DNA of 53,752 nucleotides. Origin: Mansonella perstans (taxonomy: Eukaryota; Nematoda; Chromadorea; Rhabditida; Onchocercidae). Made by a program: the position numbers and the translations under genes. Each line of letters opens with the position of its first letter. Position 1 is the first letter of the stretch. The notes under the pieces are model-generated. The model saw only the letters and a list, made by a program, of their open reading frames with translations, did not search any database and was not told where the DNA came from. Of this stretch, positions 46,098-53,752 are shown piece by piece. The stretch spans positions 1-53,752 of the forward strand of contig JBAMDO010000292.1 in assembly GCA_037074765.1 (NCBI GenBank). The letters are read 5' to 3'.

Positions 46098-48306
46098 CTG
46101 AAAATCACATAGTTACTACAAAATTTTGACGAATTTCAAAAACTTTAAATCCGAAAATTTCAATTTCAAGATTCCTTAAATCTCATCACCCCCTCCCTCC
46201 CTGCTAGTCCTTAACAACCAGACCCTAACACCTGAACCAAAGTTTCCCAATAACCATGGAAATTGAAAAACGCCTAGGCGTAGTCCGGTTTTCACACCCA
46301 TGGCCGCTATGCAAATTTTAGGTTTCTACCAAAATTAAGGACTGTGTTTTTTTGCGGCAGCAGTTTGGACTGAGATTTTTTCTTTTCCTTTTGAACTTTG
46401 AATTGCTTGAATTGGAATAAAATCTTGATAGATGATCTTAGCAGGAAATATTTCTAGAAAGCTCTTTTACTTTGGATATCTCGGGATATTTCTATGGTAT
46501 ATTTCTCACTGAACTTTCACAATATTTGAAATAAGTCAGATCTTTATATTAATGAAGAATGACTCAAACTAATTCCTACGCTTATAAATTAATCAAAAAC
46601 TATCTTTCTCAAAAATTAAGACTAACTCCTAAATAACTTATACTTAATACAAAGTTAAAAAAACATATGAGCATTATTTTGTGTCTAATAAATTGGCTCA
46701 TTTAAACACTCCGAGGTTCGAATGTTTTGGAAATGTTCCCTGCTCATTTTATGATCCTTTCTCTTTCTCTCTCTCCCTTTTTATCGACTTTTATAATGAA
46801 ACTTTTTTGAAAATTCAACTTTTATGATTTACTCTCCTTCCACATATCCAATTTCCTCCGACAGATTATTTAATTACCTATCGCAAGTTCTCATTTTCCA
46901 CTTGCTTCTACACTTCTTTGATTACACTGTTTTGATCAACAATTTCTTTTAATCCTATTTTAATTAAAACTTTTCTTTTAAATCATTCAACAGTCAGTTA
47001 CTTAATTATTTCACTGGGTAAACTAGAGTAAATCACCCAACGCTGAGGAATGACTATTTCATTTCTATAGATTATATGAGTTCCGATTTTGTTCCCATTA
47101 AAAATGATAATAATCATTGATGAATGCGGAAAATAAAGGATTCAAAAACACTTTTTTCATTACAAGTCACAAAGGAAATGAAAATAAAATAAAACATTTG
47201 TTAAAACTTATTTACCGATATGTCACAGCATAAATTTATATGAAAAGAAAAAAAAAGGATAAAATAGCGAGAAAATATGACAAAGTATATTTGAGATAAT
47301 GAAAACACATAAAGATATTATATTCCGCAAACTTCTCTTATTTTTCCATATCGATCGAAACAATAAAGCAAACAAATAAAAAATATTTCAATTTCCATAC
47401 TTACATACTAAACGATTATTATGCGAACTACAATTTTTGTTACAAATAAAATAATTACATCACATATATGCAAGAATGGTACAGTGATTTTATTTATATG
47501 CTGCTTTTCCCAGAAAATTTAAACTCTATTTTTGAATTTTCGACAATTTTTTCGATTAAATTTAAATTTATCGCCATTGTTAATGCTACTATTTGTATAG
47601 CATTTTCATGATGCATTTTTTATTTCATTTGAGATCACTATTTTCCAATTCTTTTTTTAAACAGATAATCGTCATAATATTTGATAAAATACTGATGACG
47701 ATTTTAGTTCAAATCTTAAACCTATTAAAATCTAGCTTTTAAATCACGAGAAAAGATAAATTCATCTTCAAAAAATATTACTCGGAAAAGTGTTTTTTCT
47801 ACTCTGGACCGGCAAATTAATTTCTCAAAGAAATTTTAGAAAAAAAAATCCAAAAAACCAGCTTTGGATATCCCACGATTTTTTTCCCCTTTATCGATCT
47901 TCCTTGCCATCATATCAGTATACCAAACAGGTAGTGGTAATAGTAGAGAAAACAAGAAACCAATAAAGTATGAATATATCATGAAAGCAGTTAACATAGT
48001 ACATGTGCCAAATTTCCATAATTCCAATATAAAGCCTGAAAATACTCTCAAATTCAATTCCTTGCTACTTAATGGTCGACTACTTTAAAATTTAGATATA
48101 TTTTTTACATCTCTTTGTACTTTCTTGAATTTTATTCTTACCTACTAATCAATTTATAAAGAAAAGCCAAATTGCTCCTTACATTTTAAGAGCGGTAGCA
48201 ATTCAAAGTAAATTTGTCGATACATTGTCAAAATAAAAGAAAATGTACAGTTTGCTATAAAATTACAAGCAAATACAAAATCAAACATAAAGTTTATATA
48301 TAAGAC
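46098..48306. other. Upstream region of eIF3E and 3' flank of the CLIC gene
   Basis: No gene supported. A compact GC-richer patch at 46185-46375 (CCCTCCCTCCCTG, CGCCTAGGCG, CCATGGCCGC) stands out from the AT-rich surroundings and may be the eIF3E promoter. A short pyrimidine run lies at 46757-46780. The remaining sequence is AT-rich without exon signals. Confidence 0.4.
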
Positions 48307-48312
48307 TTTATT
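48307..48312 (-). terminator. Poly(A) signal of the CLIC gene
   Basis: Reverse AATAAA 65 nt beyond the stop codon. Confidence 0.6.
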
Positions 48313-48376
48313 CACCATTATACACTATATGCTTCCACCAAATTTTTTTGTATTCTTTTGTATTAATATTACCTGA

Positions 48377-51002
48377 TTAGCCGTTCTCCTTTATTTTACC
48401 ATTTTGTGCATCGATCGGAACATCCCAGCTATAAGTAGTTTTTTGGCGATACAAGTAGGATCGCTTCTGTGCTGTCAGATTTGGCGTATCCGGTCGTTCT
48501 CCCCAATACAGTATTATTTCCTACAAACAAGAAAGTATGATAAAGATTTCAAGTTATTTTATCAGTTGCTTTTCAGTAATAATTTATCTTTTCAAGCAAT
48601 GTGATGAAAAATTTGAAGTATAGCTACTAGATATTTTGTTGCAACAAAATTATAAATGTTCCAGAAAATATTAGCTAAAGATGCCTCAGCATTTATCAAG
48701 TAGCGTAATTTAAGTATGGACGAAAAACACGACAAGCAGATGAAAGAATTTTAAAAATTTTTGGAAACTCGAAAGTATGAATTGTTATAAAACAGTAATT
48801 GACGAATGCTAATAAACAAAGCAGGTGCTACAATTCGACATAACTTATCTGAACTATTCTGGTGTTACATCTTAAAGCTATCTCAAGCAGTCTAACCGTA
48901 ATATCTTGTCACTATTTGTAGTTCCAAAGTAAGCTAAAACTTCACTATTTGTGCTAACTAGAAATTTAGAATATATGATTTCCCTTGAGGTTATTAGTGA
49001 TAACCATTACAGGACCTGCAGTTGCAACCAACTTTCAAACCCCATAAAAACCTAAGAAATTTTAGACATCCTACCACTATTCTATTTAATCCATTTCTGA
49101 TTAAACAATTAATTCAAATCTGAAATGAGAAACCCAGGAAATGACAAAGAAATAATTGGAAATTTAAAGTAAAATGGAGTAAAGTAATAAAAAAATCAAT
49201 GACCTGATCACTTGGACAACTTTTCCTAAATGATTCCATAGCGTAACCGCGTTTCATGTAATTCCATAAATTACGTAAATTGCTCGGTATTTCATATCCT
49301 TTCAATGCACCTAAGGCAACCCGAATGGTATGCAATTTAGGTAAAATGTAACAATCCAAATGGGTTAAATGATCAGCTGCCAGAAATGATGTGTTTATTC
49401 CATTAAAATATCGATCCAACCGTAACAGTTCCGTGTTTAATGCCTGATAACAACAATAATTAATTAACAATAATAGTTTGACATTGCAGAATACAGAGAC
49501 TCCTTTTGGTTTTTTGGTTTCGAAAAGAGCCAAATAAGATTTCAAACACATGAAAAAATTTATTTGCATTTGGAACATTTGAATCGCTGAGTAAAATTTT
49601 TGCATATAAAATTTTTTAGCCAAATAAAATATTTTTGAAAAAAAAAATATTATCAAAAAAATATTTTTGACAGCCATATAAAATTTTATAAAAGACAAAG
49701 AGAACTATTAAAATTGGCACAAAAAAAATCTCACGTACTTTTGGATCGGTATTAACTTCCTTAATGAAAAAGGCAAAAGAACGAAAAAGATTTGCAGTAG
49801 CATCTGAAGCAGCAGAACATTCATATTTCAATGACGGTATTGGGAATTTTCGATCGATGTAATCAATAATTTCATCCTGGTGAGACAAAATTAAGTCGTT
49901 ACCGTGTTGCAACGCTGGTGCATGCCTTAAACCAGCCTACAAAATTTAACAATTATCTTGCAATTCACTTTCAAGATTTCATGTAATTTCAAAAGCATTT
50001 TTTAAACTGCCATTTGAAAAAATGGAAAACAAAGTTTGAAACAGATTTTAATTAAGAATTCAAAAATCCCACAGAACAAATGGACATGAGATCAGTAAGC
50101 CAAACATCATTTTAATTTCCCGAACTTTGTAATTTGCTTGTTTAAATGCTCTAATAAATTTGCAACTTCAATCATTGAGAATTAAGAATGTAAGAGCCAA
50201 AAAATATTATAATAATAGAAATCTCGGAGGATCACGATCATAATAGAAATCTCGGAGGATTACGATAATGATGTACTTGCACAACTTTCCACAGAAACTA
50301 TCGAACAAAAGGTTTTCTTTTTGAAAAAAAAGTGCCATTTTACAATTCAGTGCGGAAGTCTTGCAGCAATAATATTGCTTTATAGCAACCATTAATTCAT
50401 ATTTGATTTCAAATTCTGGAAATTTTTTTTGAATATTTCAGGAATTAAATTTACATAAACTTGAACAGAAAAGAATTTACTTCACGAAATTCTTGCGGAG
50501 GTTTTGCTTCGTTCACAGTTTTGACGCTGAATCTAAAATATTGAAATCATTTTGGAAATACTTCATCACATATTTAAAATATTTTAACGTTCAGCGACAA
50601 ATTCTAGATCAAAATTACTTCTTATTATTCAATGCGAATGGAACAGTAATGTAATTCCTGATCACACAAATGCAATTTTATTGTTTTAACATTCCGTGAC
50701 AAATTCCAAATCAAAATTATCCGATAGTTTGAGTTATTCAATGACGAATGCAACAATAATATAATTGTTGACCAAATAATGACGTGTGTTGTTTTTTTTT
50801 TTTTTTTTATTTCCAATGTAAATTACGATATCGATGCTAAAATTAGATGAATTTGAAAGATACCAAGAGAAACTTACATGAGATCAGAATCAGGATGAAG
50901 GCTTTTCTCGATTAGTATCATAAAAATCTGATGACATAACGGATCACCACCTAAACGTACACCATCTGACCCTGCTTTCACCCATAATACAACTGGTTCC
51001 AT
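48377..51002 (-). CDS. CLIC/EXC-4-type chloride intracellular channel protein
   Basis: CLIC proteins have a glutathione-transferase fold and exist as soluble enzymes or membrane-inserted forms; C. elegans EXC-4 keeps the excretory canal open, and EXL-1 is its paralogue. Exons 50878-51002, 50481-50532, 49739-49936, 49204-49443 and 48377-48520 join in phase to 252 aa. Marks: WVKAGSDG (7-14) and GGDPLCHQIFMIL (18-30) at the putative transmembrane/redox site, FSVKTVNEAKPPQEFRE, a GST-like second half with LTHLDCYILPKLHTIRVA, and WNYMKRGYAMESFRKSCPSD. The active-site motif has one cysteine (C23) with Asp at the place of the first vertebrate cysteine, as in other invertebrate CLICs. The ATG follows an AATTTTAG acceptor by 4 nt, suggesting trans-splicing or a further upstream exon. 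Confidence 0.9.
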
Positions 51003-51394
51003 TAAGCTAAAATTTTGTAGAAAAATTTTTCTTCACTTTAAAAAAATGGGAAAAACGAAAATTCGCATAAAAATTTGCAAAGAAATAGCAAAATTAAAAA
51101 CATGAAAACGGCAAATGAATTATTTGAAAATAGACGAAATTTATCATGCTAAATTAGTAAACTGAATGAGAAATTCATTCAAGTGTTTTCAAATAAATGA
51201 TATCATTGATATGACCTATAACCTTTCCTATGAAAATATTTGAAAATGCCTATGTGTTTTTGACATATTTCAAAAAAAAAAAAAAAAAAGTGTTGAAACG
51301 ATGATGACATATGCCAATCAGTTGACCTATTTTTTTTTGTTCCTAACTTGAAGTATTCATTTCAGAGTGCCTCGAATTTTTTTTTTAAAATGTG

Positions 51395-51605
51395 AAATGA
51401 ATACGTGTGCACACATTCATATGTGTATGTGTATATTTAAACGTGCAACTGTGTGTAATGCGTGAATGCTATAAATGTTCATAGTCACGTATGCGTATGC
51501 GTAAATTTACATATTTGTATATGTATGCATGGTGTATGTATGCGTGTGTATACACGTGAATTTGTGTGTGCATGTTTATATGAATGTATATGTGTGTATG
51601 TCTGT
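51395..51605. repeat. TG/TATG-rich tract
   Basis: Degenerate TGTATG / TGTGTA repeats on the plus strand. Roughly complementary to the CA-rich tract at 51815-51925, so the two could pair across a 210-bp spacer. Confidence 0.85.
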
Positions 51606-51814
51606 GATAGAAAGATGGAAGAATGAAATGTCGGAACAAAATTTGAACACTTTGGAAAATTTGTTAAACCAAAAAGTGCAAAAAAATATTATTGGATTGA
51701 TTACAAACAGCTTAAATCTTTTTATCTTTCCTTTTTTGTTTTAAATCAATTCTTTTAAATCGAATTTATTATGAAATTGTAAGTAGTAAATTAAATAAAA
51801 TATTTAAAAGAGAA

Positions 51815-51925
51815 ATAACACATAAACATATATTCCTATATATACATATACAAAATCGTACACGTACACATCAACGTACATATGAACACACGTTTGCATT
51901 CACGGACAAACATATAGATAGACAT
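51815..51925. repeat. CA/CATA-rich tract
   Basis: Degenerate ACATATAC / GTACACAT units, the complementary composition of the tract at 51395-51605. Confidence 0.85.
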
Positions 51926-52660
51926 ATGAAGTACAGAAGATATCTATAAAGGAATAATAATGAGGACAAAACTATGCGGAAGAGGAAATGAAATTTCAAA
52001 AATAATTTGAAAATTTTCGAATGATTTTGAAATTTGCAAATAAAAAAAAAAAAAAGGAACATGGAATATAGACACTATTTGAATAGACTTACGCCACGTC
52101 ATTACACCACGTAGTATGCATGTTTTTTTTTTTTGTTTTTCTTACAATGGAATGTGAGAAAATGAGAAAATTAAATTTGGAACAAATTGATAAATCCAGG
52201 TGTGCATATTTGCAATTAAAATTTTTTATGAGCGAATTTCGATTATATCTTTGTTAATTTCGAAAAATTAATGGCAATTTTCCGCGATATATATAAACTA
52301 ATAGCGCAAATGTCCTTTTCTTTATATCATCCAGATAAATTCATATTCTCTCCAAAAACTTCAAACTATTAAACTAACTTGAAATATTGAAATTGAACAA
52401 TTTTAAGATATATAAAATTGTGCAGGCAACAATGAAAACCAATGAAAATTTTCAATGTGCTCGGAAACTTTTTAACAGACCGAAAAATCATACATTTTGT
52501 ATGAAATTATTTTTGATTTAACAAATCAAAAAAGAGAAAATTGGAAACTAAAAAATGAGTTTGAGAAAATATTGAATTGAATAGATTGACTCTTATGTGG
52601 AAAAAGAATGGATAAAACAAATTGCCAATGGGCAGAATAAGGATTGACAACAGTATAACA

Positions 52661-52695
<35 letters not shown>
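52661..52695. repeat. (TATC)n microsatellite
   Basis: Eight uninterrupted TATC units followed by TATACAC. Confidence 0.97.
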
Positions 52696-53239
52696 ACACT
52701 GAGGTAAGGAGCCGAAAGAGAACTAATTGAAATTGATTAGAATGCTGAAAGAGAGATAATGAATGAAATGAGTTAAAGATACAAAATAACACGAAGATGT
52801 ATTAGCGATAAGAAAAATAAATGAAATGAATTGTTGAAATAAACGAATGTATGAATTGCATTGAACAGATCATCAGATTGTGGGTTGACACGAATTGAAA
52901 TGGATGAATTGAGTTAATTAGTAGTGGAATGGATGAAATTGGGTAAAAAAAGTAAAATGAATGAATGAGTAGTATTGAGAATAAGATAAATGAATGATTG
53001 ATTTGTCAGTTAATTGAAAGTACACAAATATGCTCAATGATAGACATTATTAGGAGGACACACCAAAAATGCAACATTACAAACAATTGTATCATCGCTT
53101 TTTTATTTTTTTTGTTGGAGAAAAGAAAAAAACAGAACACACTGATGGGAAAGCAACAAAATATGACCTATGATCTCTTATTTACCCACAATGACCTTTC
53201 ATAATATCTAAGCGAATAGAATAGTACGTCAAAAATAAA

Positions 53240-53310
53240 ACATACACATGCATGCATGCATACACACACACATACACATACATACACGTATACACAGACC
53301 CATATACATG
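53240..53310. repeat. CA/CATG-rich tract
   Basis: Degenerate ATACACAC / CATGCATGCATG units. The Cys/Val/Tyr-rich reading on the minus strand is an artefact. Confidence 0.85.
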
Positions 53311-53752
53311 TATAACACGTAAAATACAGGTCAAATTAATCAGTTCAGAGCAAATATTTTGTGAATTTTTTGAAATCAAACAATTAGAATATTAGAGTTG
53401 AAAAAAGGAAAGGAAAGGAAAAGAATGTTAGAAAAATGAAATGAAAAGAAGAAATATTAGAAATGAAAAAGGAAAAGAAATATTGAAAAAAAAAAGGGAA
53501 AAAGAGAAGAAATGTGGGAAATAAGTGCAAATTTTAACAAATGATATTATTATTTCATTTCCATTTTCATTTCCAATTGTTTGTTTCTTTTTATTTTTCT
53601 TTCTTTCTATTATTATTATTGTTTAGATAAGTAACAATGAGTTTTATCAAACTAATCTATGATATTTTCAATGGTTCATCAATCTTTCACCTTAAACAAA
53701 TCCTTCTCTCTTTTTCTCTCCCTCTCTGTCCCTCTCTTTCTTGCCCTTTTTT

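Larger units (their letters stand above)
51003..53752. other. Upstream of the CLIC gene: simple repeats, no gene seen
   Basis: Contains TG-rich and CA-rich tracts, a TATC microsatellite, a second CA/CATG tract (53240-53310), a GGAAAA-type purine stretch (53400-53520) and a CT-rich end (53705-53752). Open frames here are simple-repeat translations. Long A or T runs occur at 50789-50808 and 51272-51289. Confidence 0.5.

Noticed and set aside
46700..46730. GGTTCGAAT resembling a tRNA B box
   Set aside because: No cloverleaf or matching A box could be drawn around it.
51529..51744. 71-codon frame rich in Val, Tyr and Cys
   Set aside because: First half is translated TG microsatellite; no gene context.

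Overview
The window is a piece of a nematode nuclear genome, most likely from a parasitic, filarial-type (spirurid) worm. It is AT-rich and its genes are split into many small exons, with introns running GTAAGT/GTATGT to TTTTCAG. Several start codons sit 1-40 nt after a strong acceptor, as expected for spliced-leader trans-splicing, and one 21-nt match to the nematode SL1 leader is present. Protein content is eukaryotic and metazoan. No tRNA, rRNA, CRISPR array or bacterial operon was seen. The species call is inference from these traits.

Layout. (1) 1-9307: a nested tandem duplication carrying a secreted serpin gene on the minus strand. There are two seven-exon copies plus an orphan fragment of the last exon, and each full copy has different one-base frame breaks. 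A short plus-strand signal-peptide exon lies just upstream of each copy. (2) 9308-13980: mostly non-coding; half of an old diverged duplication (partner at 21.1-23.45 kb) and one terminal exon of an unknown plus-strand gene. (3) 13989-15075: an acyl-CoA-binding protein gene. (4) 16.2-16.3 kb: an SL1-like sequence on the minus strand. (5) 19290-20968: a plus-strand zinc-finger gene, much more GC-rich than its surroundings, with a reading-frame conflict between its second and third exons. (6) 21-29 kb: repeats, a 320-bp A/G tract, a minisatellite, a CA microsatellite and a tentative two-exon small membrane protein.

(7) 28964-51002 is the gene-dense part, where I could build four in-phase gene models by eye. 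They are an SWT1-like RNA endonuclease with WW and PIN domains (minus, 16 exons, 636 aa), COG8 of the Golgi tethering complex (plus, 14 exons, 656 aa), translation factor eIF3 subunit E (minus, 11 exons, about 435-440 aa) and a CLIC/EXC-4-type protein (minus, 5 exons, 252 aa). SWT1 and COG8 are head-to-head across 857 bp; COG8 and eIF3E converge; eIF3E and CLIC are co-directional, 2.3 kb apart. (8) 51-53.75 kb is non-coding, rich in TG/CA, TATC and purine simple repeats.

These are ordinary housekeeping genes beside a fast-evolving secreted serpin locus; they do not form one pathway. The less usual signals are the SL1-like sequence near an R2/NeSL-type zinc finger, the serpin's non-canonical hinge, about 42-bp duplications sitting on splice sites in both COG8 and eIF3E, a COG8 upstream ORF whose stop overlaps the start codon (TAATG), and a perfect hairpin between acceptor and start codon of eIF3E.
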